A stretch of 64,000 nucleotides of DNA, taken from contig JAJEKV010000788.1 of NCBI GenBank assembly GCA_021234155.1, positions 1-64,000 on the forward strand, written 5' to 3'. The stretch comes from Isoetes taiwanensis. Taxonomy: Eukaryota > Streptophyta > Lycopodiopsida > Isoetales > Isoetaceae. Shown here piece by piece: positions 33,491 through 43,925 of this stretch; position 1 is the first letter of the stretch; the number at the start of each line of letters is the position of its first letter. The translations under genes and the position numbers were made by a program. Under the pieces are notes generated by a model. The model was not told the origin of the DNA and made no database searches. It saw only the letters and a program-made list of their open reading frames with translations.

Positions 33491-36400
33491 CGTTGGGGTG
33501 TCCAGATTTCATCGGGTTGGGAGTGTGCTTCTTCAAAAAACTCACGTGGAAGACTTTGTGGATCTTTAAGTGTCTTTGGCAAGTCTAATCAGAGGGATTG
33601 GTTACCCACTCTCTTGACTATTTTGAATGGTCCAGCCCACCTTGGAGCAAGTTTCTTGCAATTCCTCGGCGCGAGCCAGCCGCTTCACCTTGATCTTGAG
33701 CCACACATTGTCGCCAACTTCAAACCGCCGACTATTCGATGCTTGTCGGCGATGCTCTTTTGACGACTCCTTTGCTGCTAGGAGATATCCCCGTACTTCT
33801 TCTACGAAGCCGCGATGTCGCCAAAGATTTGTTGGGAGACTTCCACTTTTGACACGGGATTGTGCCAAGTGTCCGAGTTAGGCATTGGTAGCCGAAGTTG
33901 ATCATGAACGGTGACATTTGGGATGATTCTTGCTTGGTGCTATTATACGCAAACTCCACCAAGTGAATAAATTCCTCCCACATACCTTGCTTGTTCCGGA
34001 CATAGTTTCGAGCATGTCTTTCGTAATTCTATTGACACGCTCTGTTTGCCCATCCGTCTGCGTGGATGATAGGTCGTGCTCATGGATAGCTTCGTTCCAA
34101 TCGTTGTGAAGAGATCCCGCGGTAAGCCGATGAACTTCGGATCTCTCGCCGGAGATAATTTCCCTTGGCATGCCATGAAGTCTGAAAATCTCTTTGGTGA
34201 AGAGTTTTGCCGCGTGTCCATAGCCGTGTCCGTGGTCCCGCAAGGCACAAAATGGGCCATCTTCGACAACTTGTCGACTACCACCATCAAAGCATCCTTA
34301 TCTCTTTACCGTTCTTGGCAATCCTGTTATAAAATCCATATCGACGACCTCCCACTTAGCGTTTGGTACCGCTAATGGTTCCAAAGCACCTGGAATCGGG
34401 TTGTTCTCGCCTTCGCTTTCGGGCATAGTCGACACTCCTTGATGTGGCGAGCTATCCGCTTTCTTCATTCCCGGCCAATAGTAGCTGCTACGCACTTTGA
34501 AATATGTCTTCACGAATCCTCGCATGGCCAGCTATTGGGTTGTTGTGGGTGTCGTGGAGGATCAACTTTCTTACTCCGGATGATTCCTAAGACGCACAAC
34601 TTGTTCTTATAGTATAGGAGGTTACCTTCCTTTTTAAAGTTTTTTTGAAGGTTTCCCTCTCCTTGTCCGTTCTCGCTTCCTTGGACAAGCTTGCCCATAC
34701 TTCTTTGAAGTCTTCATCCGTTGGCAAGGTTTCTTCTATCTTTTTTCCCAAATCGCTGAAGAGCGCCGAGATTGCATTGCAAGGTGCACTCACGGTTGTC
34801 GGTGGATGTCTTGAAAGCGATCCGCTACCACATTAAGCTTCCGGGTTTGTAGAGTATCTCAAAGTCGTACTCCTCAAGAAATTCCATCCACCTTTCTCGG
34901 GCTTCAGTTGAGATGTGGTTGCGTGAATATGTATTGGAGGCTCGGTGATCGGTGTCCAACTGGAATTTCCTCCCTAAGAGGTAATGCCTCCGTGATTCTC
35001 AATGCCCGATTAACCGCTAGCAGCTCTTGATCATGCTGCCGGGTAACGCTGGCGTCAAGGCCGTTCATTTTCCTTGAGTCATGCGCTATTACCCGCTTCT
35101 TCTTGCATCAGCAGCGCACTGTGGCTATCTTGCTTGCATCCGTTGCCACTAACTTATCCTTCTCCGGTCGGCAGGGTCAAGACGGGCGGTTGTTAAGGCT
35201 TCCTTCAACAACTCAAATCCCGCTTGGGCCTTCTTGAGCCAATGGTGCGCCTAATTTTGACTTTTCTCGCCTTTGTTAAGTCCGTCGATTGGGGCTGCTA
35301 TCTTTGTGAAGTTCTTCACGAACTTCTGTAATACCGCTAGGCCAAGGAAACCGACCTCGTGGACGTTCTTTGGTGCCGCCATTGGATTCTTGCTTCAATT
35401 TTGGCGGGTCTGCCGAGATTCCTTCGCTGAAATCACATGACCGAGGTATTCCACCTTCTCTCGTTGATGGCGGCGACACTTCGACAACTTGGCATACAAC
35501 CGATGCCTCCTCAACTTCTCGAGCACCTTCCTCGACGCGGCCGAGCATGCTCTTTTGAATGGATTTATCAGACACTGAGAATCGTCGTCGAAGAATACTA
35601 TGACAAAGGTGTCTAAGTATTCTCGGAAGATGTCGTTCATGAGTCTCATGAACGAAGCCGGGCGTTGGATAGTCCAAATGGCATTACGGTGAACTCATAA
35701 TGCCCATACCGGGTCCCGAAAGCCGCTTTTGTGGATGTCCTCCTCTTTTATTCTCGATCCGGTGATAACCTGACTTTTAGGCTTCCATTTTGGAGAAGAC
35801 CTTTGCCCTTGGAGCTGATCCATCAAGTCGCCCCGATCCGGGAAGTGCGTGCATTTGTTCTTGATGGTGTGCTTGTTCAACTGTCTGCGTAATCTATGCA
35901 CATCCTCAAGCTTCCATCCTTCTTCTTGACAAAGAGGATGGGTGCCCCAAATGGTGAGACACTAGGCCCGGGATGAAGCCTAGATTGAGCAATTCTTGTA
36001 GCCGCTTCTTGACTCCGGTGAGTTCATGTGTGGTCATTCTATATGGGGCCTTGCTCGTCGGCTTGGTCCCTAGCTCGAGTGCTATCTCACACTCTACTCC
36101 CCTGTAAGGAGGAAGTTTCTCGATCTCATCTGGAAAGATATCGTGGAACTCCGTAATCAAGTTGGCGATTGGCTTGGGTAACTTGCCGAGCGCCTTGTCT
36201 TCCTTGCTTTCTTCCGACTCTTGTTCCTCAATCTCGAGTTTGAAGATGTATGCTACCTTCTCGCTCCTTATAGATTTGAGCAGCTTCTTAACGGACATAC
36301 ATTGCATGATGGGGGTAACTTCTTTACCTGTGATCTCAATGGCTTTTCCGTCGGGCGTTGGGAAGGTCACCTTCCGCTTCCCACAATCGATGATGGCGCC

Positions 36401-37985
36401 TGCTGGCCCAAGGTACTCCATTCCAACAATCAAGTCGTATTTGCCAATGCCCATTACTTCTGCCCCCATCTGGATATTAATCCCTGGCAAGTCAATGTCA
36501 AAGTTGATTCTCTTCCCAGTTGTATGTCTTATCAGCTTTAAAACGCAAGATTACGGCCTTGGTTTGGACTTTAGGGGGTTTGTTTCATCATTTCAACCAT
36601 CCTTGGGGATGGGTTATGGCTACTTAGGAGTCTATCAAGACTATGAAGGATTTGGCCTTTGCCTTCCCTACTGTGGTGATTACCTTATACTGGGTCTCTG
36701 CCTGTTCTGTATCTATAGCAGCGAAGATGTGGCACTCACCCTGAATGTAATCGTGTGCCTCCTCGCCGTCCTCGTCTGACGGAGTGTCCCATCTCCCCAA
36801 CTTTGCTAGCGCTGAGCTCATAACAAATGGGCAATTTGTTGTTCGATTGGCCGGTTGGAAACATCAAGCGAGTTGCTTCTCCATGTATTCTGTCTTTTCT
36901 CCTTGGGCAACGCCTCACGTAGGAAGGACCGCATCGCTTCGGTAATGGATCCTTCTGTTTGTCCTTGAAGGACACCCGCTTTCTTTCATTGTTATTTCCC
37001 ACAGTTTGCTATTGTATGGGGATTTTCTTTGGGCTTGGGCTGGCTGCCCTAGGGTTTGTAGCTTCTGTTGCTTTCCCTTTATCCCGATAGTATGGCTGCC
37101 TCTTGCGATGCGCTGCTCTGCGGCCCGATCCTTGCAAACTAATTGCCTTGGACTCAGCGGACAACGTTGCGGGGTCTATTGCGTCTGAGTTTCCTTAGTT
37201 CTTCGTTCAGCCCTTCTATGTAGCTTTCTACTGCGTGTTTCTCGCTTAGCCCGGCACATATATAGCCTTAGTCTCATAAACTCTTGATGCCTTACATGCA
37301 CCGTTTTGTACCCCTCGCGCAATCCCGTAAAACTGGCTGCATCATATTCGACTTGTGTTCAGGGGACATAGTGTTTCTTGAAAGCTTTTGAGAACTTCTT
37401 GAGGCGGCATGCGTCTCTGCTCAACCCATGTGGGCTTTGGGCATAGCCTTTCCACCATATGCGTGCGGCTCCTTGGGGTTGGTTGTTGCCACCACGCGCT
37501 TTGTCTTTGTCCTTCATGCCGTAGGCATTGCCGTACTCACTCATTTAGATCCAGCCATGCCCTCGCCTCCTAAGCGGATCGTTCTCGCCCAGAACTGTTC
37601 GAGGATTCAGGGCTTTCCACACATTACCCAGTCTTTGAGTCCACCTTCTTACGGGTAATCGAGGGTCTTAGTGTCCTTACGCTGCCGCCTCTCTGACGGC
37701 CCACTGCGCCGGAGCTCTTTTTCGGACTCAGAGTCCGAGGTCGAGCTTGATTCGGAGGTCTCTGTGTTGGAGGACCTCCTTCTCTTATTCCTTCTCTTGT
37801 CTTTCCCCGACTTTCGGGGTGTCATTTGTGGTCCGGCTGATGCTTGGGCTGCGAGTAGGGCTTTTATGGTCTAGCTCAAATTCAGCATCTGCGACATCTC
37901 CTCTTCGGGATCATGGGCCCATATCCTTGAAGAGGTTCTCCCGGGATGGGTTGCTGTCGTCAGAGTCTCTTCGTCCATGTTGGGC
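33491..37985 (-). pseudogene. Chromovirus gag-pol, frameshifted
   Basis: Read from 37985 down, a likely start MDEETLTTATHPG opens gag, with a Lys/Arg-rich and then Ser-rich stretch (near 37780). Protease is marked by SFIVLIDS (about 36630, now followed by a stop) and by KYDLIVGMEYLGPAGAIIDC (about 36410), the typical gypsy protease end. RT begins with [19 protein letters not shown] and FVKKKDGS (about 35900). Integrase is seen as WEVVDMDFITGLP and VDKLSKMAHFVPC (34330-34250) and TYHPRRRMGKQSV (about 34050), the latter a damaged D-x-TD-x-QTE region. More than ten shifts or stops break the frame, many in homopolymers. Confidence 0.85.
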
Positions 37986-38218
37986 CTCCTGTTTTGTTCT
38001 ACCGTTAGATTTGTTCCCTATCGCACACCACGGTTGGTTATGGCTGTCGGGTTAGTTTTATTTGTTCTCTTTGCTTTATATGTGATGTTGGTATAATTTT
38101 GGGGGAAAGAAATTACATCAACAAACGTTCCAAGTGCAAAAAGGACAAAGAAGTTATATTCATATTTTATAATATGCTAATATAAAATTAAAACTTCCGG
38201 GATCAACATTGCTAACTA

Positions 38219-39790
38219 CTCTTGATGTCGCCGGTAGGATGGATTGTCCTCTAGGAACTTCTTCACTTGGGTTGTTCCCACTGAATGACCCAAGTTCCTA
38301 AGGATGTTGACTGAAGATCCACCCTGCAAGGCTCTTGCCAGTTCTTCTACTCTGCGCTCGGAGGTGTAGGTTGCTGTTACTGCTAGCCTTCCTTGCCGCC
38401 TGTAGGGTATGGCGAAGTCAAAAACATCGAGTGCTACTGCTCTCTTCACCAGGATGGCATACTCGGTGTTGAGGGGCAACCGCGCATGCCGGCCAAATCC
38501 TGAGAGCGCAATTAGCATCGATACTCCTTCCTCGCCTCTGGGGGTGAACTTGCGGTGAATTATCGCTATTCTTCCATCCATCAGCAGGGGGAGGTAATAT
38601 CGCAACGACCTGTCATTGCGAGATGGGTCCCCTCTACGCTTCGCAGATCCGGCTCGTGTCTTCCCGCAAAAAATCATCAACCTCTACCGTGGTGAGCTCC
38701 CAGTAGTCCCTAACTGTTCTGTCAAGCTCTCGAGGTCAATTCACCTCTTCTTTCCTGGGAGGCGTTGCGTCAAGAGCTTGCCGTTAAGATGTTCGATGTC
38801 GCGTGGCGAATCCCCATCTGTTCCTGAAGAGCGAGGAACTCTTCCTCCGTCGGTAGTCTATTTGCGGCGCTATCTGCCTCCATCATTTGCCTGATGCCGC
38901 TGTAGGCTTGAATGTCGGTCCAAGTCGACTCTTCTGTGTAAGTGTCGGCTTCCCTTATTTGGAGCGCAAAGTCCGATGCTCCTCGGACGATGAAGTCGTC
39001 CAGGTCCGTTCTTCGGAGTTGGTGCAGCAACTCTTCAGGTCGGTACTCCCTTTCCCTGCACTCCAGGAGGTTTTGGATGTCGCTTAAAAGCAAAAACTCC
39101 TCTCCCTCGACAATAATGGGGACTTGGCTTGTAATGCCTAGCCCAAGGGGGGGCACGATTCTAGGAGTTTGCCGGCTTCTTTCGAAGTCCTGCCATTCTT
39201 GTTCTCCGCTTGTCGCCGGCTCCTCATTGGTCGAGGCTCGACATAGTCTTCCTCCTCTTCTGATTCTTGTTCTTTCCGAGTCCTCCTCTTCTTTTCCTTC
39301 CTGCCCTGTTCATATTGCGTAAGGAGCCGTTTGTTCTCTTTGCTATGGCTATTGGGTCGACGTCCATGGGGGGAATGGAGGTTTCTCCCACAATGTTCTC
39401 GGCACGATGGGTAAGAAAAATTGCCAAGGCAGTGTTGAAAGAGAAATATTTGGTCCTATTAACAGTTAGGACCATTGGCTCGGGTGTGCGCTGCGCCTTG
39501 TTTGTCAAGTATTTGGCAATGTTTGGAATATCACCTAAAGTCGCTATAGGATTGCCTAGGAACAAAGTACCCTATGCAAGGTGGGGGCTGCACTAGTCGG
39601 TTCTACCCTAGCTTGGAATTGCATTGGGACTCTCTTGCGTAAGCTGGGGTCGCGTGCAGAGTTGCTTGGACATCTACCTCCTTCCGAGAAGACGTGGAAA
39701 ATTTGGTCGATGTCGGCCTCGGCAAAGATGATACCGGGTACTGTACCATCGGGCGGAAATCAGAGGTTGCCATTGGTTAAATGCGAAGGA
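38219..39790 (-). CDS. Second accessory ORF of the chromovirus, unknown, frameshifted
   Basis: A run of open minus-strand frames forms what looks like one protein of about 500 residues starting near 39777 (MATSDFRPMVQYPV). Landmarks are FAEADIDQIFHVFSE, then FLGNPIATLGDIPNIAKYL, a basic KR-rich patch (RAGRKRRGGLGKNK, possible nuclear signal, near 39270), SQVPIIVEGEEFLLLSDIQN, and FTPRGEEGVSMLIALSGF toward the end at 38219. Shifts are near 39700, 39560, 39220 and 38740. I recognise no family and no retroviral Gag zinc knuckle. Its own TATA box lies about 110 bp upstream (39887-39896) with a palindrome pair beyond it. It may be a diverged gag-like or envelope-position gene. Confidence 0.5.
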
Positions 39791-39886
39791 GGGTCTCAAA
39801 CGGTTGCAAGAGCGCCTCAAGGAGCTGGAAAATCGGCTAAGAAGGCAGGAGCAAACTTGTAGGGTGTTGTGTGTGGAATGAGGGAC

Positions 39887-39896
39887 CTATTTATAG
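39887..39896 (-). promoter_or_regulatory. TATA box of the second accessory ORF
   Basis: CTATAAATAG on the minus strand, followed by GTCCCTCATTCCACAC. The same TATA plus CCCTCATTtCCAC leader occurs before the first accessory ORF (41848-41857). Confidence 0.65.
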
Positions 39897-40084
39897 AAAA
39901 GGGGAAAACCCTAATTTTTGGATGACTTGGAAAATTCCTGGGGTTGGCCAATTCTAGTCTATACTAAGGTCAAAATGGGAATTTGAAGACTAGTTCAAGT
40001 GTTTGGGCGTGGCTGGATTACCTAAAAGATGCTATACAACAGGTTGGGAATCCTTCGGGCAAGTTCTGGTGAAGAAATGGTAGG

Positions 40085-40150
40085 AGGTCTCACAGCTTGC
40101 GCCTCGCTCAAAAACTAAAGTTTAGTTTCTTGACGGTAGCCGGAGACATC
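40085..40150. repeat. Palindrome copy A
   Basis: The left arm AGGTCTCACAGCTTGCGCCT and the core AAAAACTAAAGTTTAGTTT are intact, but the right arm (TTGACGGTAGCCGGAGAC) is degraded compared with copies B-D. Confidence 0.85.
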
Positions 40151-40278
40151 GTCTCATTTCGATCAAAACATGTCCGATTTGGATAAACTAAGGGTATAAG
40201 GATGATGGGCTCATCAAATCGGGTAGAATCGACCCTTTATTTGGTCGATTTGGAGCTGTTTTGGGCGAGTTTTGGGCA

Positions 40279-40347
40279 AGGTCTCACAGCTTGCGCCTCG
40301 CTCAAAAACTAAAGTTTAGTTTTTAGTCCAGGCGCGAGCTATGAGAC
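40279..40347. repeat. Palindrome copy B
   Basis: The outer arms GTCTCACAGCTTGCGCCT and AGGCGCGAGCTATGAGAC pair with two mismatches around the nested core palindrome AAAAACTAAAGTTTAGTTTTT. It starts 194 bp from copy A. Confidence 0.9.
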
Positions 40348-40718
40348 ATCACGTCTTTCTGTCTGCAATTGTCCTATTTTACCAAAATAAAAGCTAAAAC
40401 TTGCTAATTTATCCTAATTAAGCAAGTTCAGACAATTAAAGTACTCAAAATTGTTCTATTATCACAAAAATTTCTCGATTATTTACAAAAAAGTTTAGGG
40501 GCGTTCTCCCTTGATGCGAGTAGCAAGTTGCATATCTTGCCTCATCAAAGTCACTCGCTTCACATGGACAAGCAAAATTTGTTGAGTCTTCAAAATGCTG
40601 CACTATCTTACGCTTCATTTGCTTCGGAGTGCGAGCAGCATCTCATCTGTGACCCTGTAGTCCGTCCTGAAATCCTGCATTACTTCTCTAACTAGCCGAG
40701 CAAAGGGGGCGCGGGGAA
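40348..40718. other. Spacer after the first accessory ORF
   Basis: AT-rich, no ORF. It holds a short imperfect inverted repeat (TGTCTGCAATTGTC near 40358 and GACAATT near 40432). It may contain the 3-prime UTR of the histone-tail ORF. Confidence 0.4.
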
Positions 40719-41747
40719 TCAGGAGGCCGTAGCTGCGTTGGAAGTGCCGAATCTCCCGTAGTGCTCTTTGCTCGAGCTGCTTCTTTGTGCAGGCTTTTTC
40801 GGGACCTTGGGTCTTGGTGGTGGCGGTCTTAGGGTTTGCTGCTTGGTTGGGTGTCCTCCTTCGATGGCCCTGACCCTGTTCTCCTGGTAGTACTTGTCAT
40901 ATGCCTCCCACTCCTTCATATAGGCATTGTGCTCCCGCATCTTTCGTTCATAGATTTTTATTGGGTTCGTAACATAGGACTCTCGGGCAGGCCGGGGTTG
41001 CTTTTTCCTGTCCCATTTCGGGTAAGGAGGGGGTTTCTTCACTGTGTCCTGCTGCTCCTCCTCGGGCGCTACCTGCTCGGTTACTACTTGCTCAACGGCT
41101 GGGGGTTTGGAAGAACTTGCCCCTCCTGTGTTGGGGTTAGGCTCTTCGTCAGAACCCTCTGAGGGGGTTGGGGGATGATCGGGTGGCCGTTTGGTAATGG
41201 TGATCTTCGGGTTGGGCTTTTTCACCATGGGGACGTCCTTGAACTTCCTGGGGCTCCCCACCCATTTCCCTTTCTTCTTCTTGAGCTCCTCGGCCGCTTT
41301 CTGTTCCTCCTCTTCCCTCTTCCTCTTCTTCTGTTCCCTCTTCTTCTCCCGGCGTTCATACTTCTTAATGAACCTCGCGAGATCTGCTTCCTCTGCTGGT
41401 TCAAGTCCTGTCGCCTGCTCCTCGTCCCCGAGGATCTCCGTGGCCGCATCAGAATGGTCTTCTGCCCTTTCCTGCTGCCTAATCTCCCGCTCTATTTCCT
41501 CATATATCTCCCTTGTCTCCTCGTCCATGGAGGTTGGAGATGTGGCCTCGTCCTGCTCCACCTGCTGATTGAAGACATCAATCAGGTCGGATGTGTCTTG
41601 CTCTTCTGAGTGGTCTTCCTCACTCGAAGGCGAACGACCCCCTCTCGCGAGTCTCTCACGAAGCATCTGCCGAATGATATCAGTATCAGTGGCGCTAGTG
41701 GTTTCGCCTGGGCGACGCTTCCTGGCGGTCTGTTTGGTTCGGGCCAT
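40719..41747 (-). CDS. Histone H3 tail-mimic protein of the chromovirus
   Basis: The intact ORF of 342 residues begins MARTKQTARKRRPGETT. Residues 2-10 are identical to mature histone H3 positions 1-9 (A1, R2, T3, K4, Q5, T6, A7, R8, K9); identity stops where H3 has S10. Then come an acidic Ser/Glu-rich region (40-120), a Lys/Glu-rich helix with a strong nuclear-signal-like stretch (KREQKKRKREEEE, about 135-160), a Pro-rich acidic linker (170-240) and a Tyr-rich basic segment (260-295: ESYVTNPIKIYERK, YMKEWEAYDKYYQ). No other histone sequence is present. The ATG is 101 bp below a TATA box. If the initiator Met is removed, as in H3, the tail would be free for H3K4/K9 writers and readers. Function is inferred; it occupies a gag-proximal position but shows no capsid motifs. 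Confidence 0.85.
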   Translation of the reverse strand: MARTKQTARKRRPGETTSATDTDIIRQMLRERLARGGRSPSSEEDHSEEQDTSDLIDVFNQQVEQDEATSPTSMDEETREIYEEIEREIRQQERAEDHSDAATEILGDEEQATGLEPAEEADLARFIKKYERREKKREQKKRKREEEEQKAAEELKKKKGKWVGSPRKFKDVPMVKKPNPKITITKRPPDHPPTPSEGSDEEPNPNTGGASSSKPPAVEQVVTEQVAPEEEQQDTVKKPPPYPKWDRKKQPRPARESYVTNPIKIYERKMREHNAYMKEWEAYDKYYQENRVRAIEGGHPTKQQTLRPPPPRPKVPKKPAQRSSSSKEHYGRFGTSNAATAS

Positions 41748-41847
41748 GTTTTTCGGTTCGTCAATCGGATCACAGCGCCCAAAGATCGCCTAAGTGCGGG
41801 AGGGCGGATTTCTAGAGCTGGGACGTGGAAATGAGGGGGGTCTACAT

Positions 41848-41857
41848 CTATTTATAG
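41848..41857 (-). promoter_or_regulatory. TATA box of the histone-mimic ORF
   Basis: CTATAAATAG on the minus strand, 101 bp before the ATG at 41747, followed by a CCCCTCATTTCCACGTC leader similar to that at the second accessory ORF. It lies inside the element, so it would act independently of the LTR promoter. Confidence 0.65.
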
Positions 41858-41958
41858 CTTGGGAAATTTTTGGTCAAAATTCAAGTTGCTCTATTTAATC
41901 ATGCTAAGGCACCTATTTAATTAAAATTTATACTTATTTCAGACTTTTTCTACCTATT

Positions 41959-42025
41959 GGTCTCACAGGTCGCGCCTCGCTCAAAAACTAAAGTTTAGTT
42001 TTTAGACCAGGCGCGAGCTGTGAGA
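41959..42025. repeat. Palindrome copy C
   Basis: GGTCTCACAGGTCGCGCCT pairs with AGGCGCGAGCTGTGAGATC around the core AAAAACTAAAGTTTAGTTTTT. It lies about 100 bp upstream of the TATA box of the histone-mimic ORF. Confidence 0.9.
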
Positions 42026-42149
42026 TCTCACACAATTTTAAGTAATTTAAGCAATCTAATCATGCTATTCTTATTAATTCCTATCTTAGAATTAGCTTTA
42101 CCATATTAGTTTTCTCAAATTCATCATGTTTAAGTGATCTTGACTTGAT

Positions 42150-42217
42150 GTCTCACAGCTTGCGCCTCGCTCAAAAACTAAAGTTTAGTTCTTCGACCAG
42201 GCGCGAGCTGTGAGACC
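42150..42217. repeat. Palindrome copy D
   Basis: GTCTCACAGCTTGCGCCT pairs with AGGCGCGAGCTGTGAGAC with one mismatch; the core has one change (TTCTTCG). It starts about 190 bp from copy C, nearly the same spacing as A-B. Confidence 0.9.
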
Positions 42218-42408
42218 ACCTCCCTTTGGCAAAATTTTTGGCTCATTCTTTTAGTCTTATTAAGTTCCAATTCACTTAATTGTTACTAGCTTAGCATAAC
42301 TACAAAAATGAGAAAAAAAAATTCCCACTTTTCGAAGCTTAAGGATCCTACCAAGTTAGTACTACTGGGAGCATGGCCAGTGCTTTGCTCTTGGTCTCCA
42401 AGAACATT

Positions 42409-42420
42409 GCTCTGATACCA
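42409..42420 (-). other. Chromovirus primer-binding site
   Basis: TGGTATCAGAGC on the minus strand, one base inside the LTR at 42422, complementary to initiator Met tRNA. It fixes the element's orientation. Confidence 0.95.
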
Positions 42421-42421
42421 T

Positions 42422-43925
42422 TGTGACGTCCCCTACTCGTATACGATGCCCGCACCGTATACAAACAGGAGTTCATCCTCCATACCAGCTCCATTGTTGA
42501 TACAGGGCCCTCCACATATCATCTGTGGACGTCGCCCCAAGTCCCAGTGGGAAGAATGAAGGGGTCATTTTACCCCGTCTCCCTCAGGGCCTACCTAGCT
42601 GCAGAAGCGTAAACATACACGTCAGTAACATACATCACATATCCACCTCGAAGGGTGGCGCATCAACATCTGCATAGACACAGATCAGCACAATACAAGT
42701 GGGATCCTACCCAAGGCTCGTATTACTGTGGATGGACCGACAAGCTTGGGTCTCGAGAGTTCGCTGGCATGTAATCATGACAATGGAATTGGCTGGCATA
42801 AGAACATGGCATTGGGTTGTCCACACCATCCGCCCCTCCTGTGCACACTTTGCAGAGTAGGTTGAAAAGTGTTGGAACCCGACTGTAGCCCGCCGGGTGC
42901 ATAGCCAAAGGGGCTACTCCTGGGTTACATCTCCCCAGGCCCGATGGGGCAGGTAGGGATCACTCCCACCCGAGGTCTACATGCTGACCCAAGGTGACTA
43001 GAGGGCCACTGCCCTTATTCGACTTAACCCACTGGAAGGTGAACCCCACCCCACGGGTGTCGAGCCCATGCCTTGCCCACACTCAGTGGCAAGCCAGTAG
43101 ACCTAGTCACTCTGATCCCCGGTAGGCCTTACACACCAGAGGGATCGGTCAAGGGTCAGAACACGAACCTCGTTCTGAGCCAGTCTGGTCCCTTCACCCA
43201 CAACCAGATGTGGTTCTTGTGCACAGGCCGAATTCTAGTAATGCACTAAGAGGGCTAACTAGGAGCATCATCTACTTAAGCTTTAAGTCTCTACCCCCCT
43301 TCCCAATACAATGAGTTCACAGAATCCATCCGTCCATCATATCAACATAATAAATAATAAAGAACTAATCTATCTCATAGAGTTAGGTTCTTTAGTTAAG
43401 TCAATCTCGGGATCTACTTGGCTGCTAGGGGTGATCTAATAGGCTAAACCTACTGATTCGAAGGCTGGAGTAAGGTTTATGCTATTTGATCGACCAAATA
43501 CCTGATCCCTGGTTCACTCCTCTTGATCCGAAGGCGTCCATGTCCTTGTTCGCTCGAATGCGGTCGGAGGGATGATCGACTAGCCGGGGGTGAGGGCGCA
43601 TCGTGGGAGTCGGAATTGACTCCTCAGGCGCGCGAATCGGAGCTCGGAAGGTCTGTGGCCGAAAAGGGAATGTTAGGGTTTGATGCCTTATGTAGGCTAT
43701 CAGTTAGGTTTTAGGGTTTCCATGACCCTTGGTCTACCTTTAATGGGTTAAAGGTCTAAAGGTGCGCGCATTGCTAAGTGTGCGCACCATTGCAAGTTGC
43801 CCCCTAGGGCGTCCTTGCTTAGGTATGTGTCGGCGTACACGTCGACTAGACGGCGTGTATCGCGTGATTGTGTAGCGATGACGGTATACGCCTTGAGACC
43901 GTTATATCGTCATTGGAGCGTCTAC
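42422..43925 (-). repeat. Chromovirus 5-prime LTR
   Basis: It is about 1504 bp and homologous to 30916-32422. The outer end (about 43905-43925) is diverged, so the exact boundary is uncertain by a few bases. Confidence 0.9.

Larger units (their letters stand above)
30916..43925 (-). mobile_element. Chromovirus (Ty3/gypsy) with two extra ORFs, 13 kb
   Basis: Two LTRs of about 1.5 kb (30916-32422 and 42422-43925) with TG...CA-type ends enclose, on the minus strand, a Met-tRNA PBS, a histone-tail-like ORF, a second unknown ORF, gag-pol with a terminal chromodomain, and a polypurine tract. Domain order PR-RT-RH-IN-chromodomain is that of Ty3/gypsy chromoviruses. Two ORFs between PBS and gag are not standard for the group. 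Each is preceded by a palindrome pair and a TATA box. The target duplication is not clear (CAGGC before, GAAGC after). Confidence 0.92.

Noticed and set aside
40836-41834. Leu/Phe/Ser-rich plus-strand frames opposite the histone-mimic ORF
   Set aside because: Antisense shadows; the minus frame has the TATA box, the H3-like start and biased charged composition.
40085-42217. CRISPR-like array from the four regularly spaced palindromes
   Set aside because: Only two pairs separated by 1.6 kb and inside a plant LTR retrotransposon; spacers are about 125 bp and no Cas genes exist.
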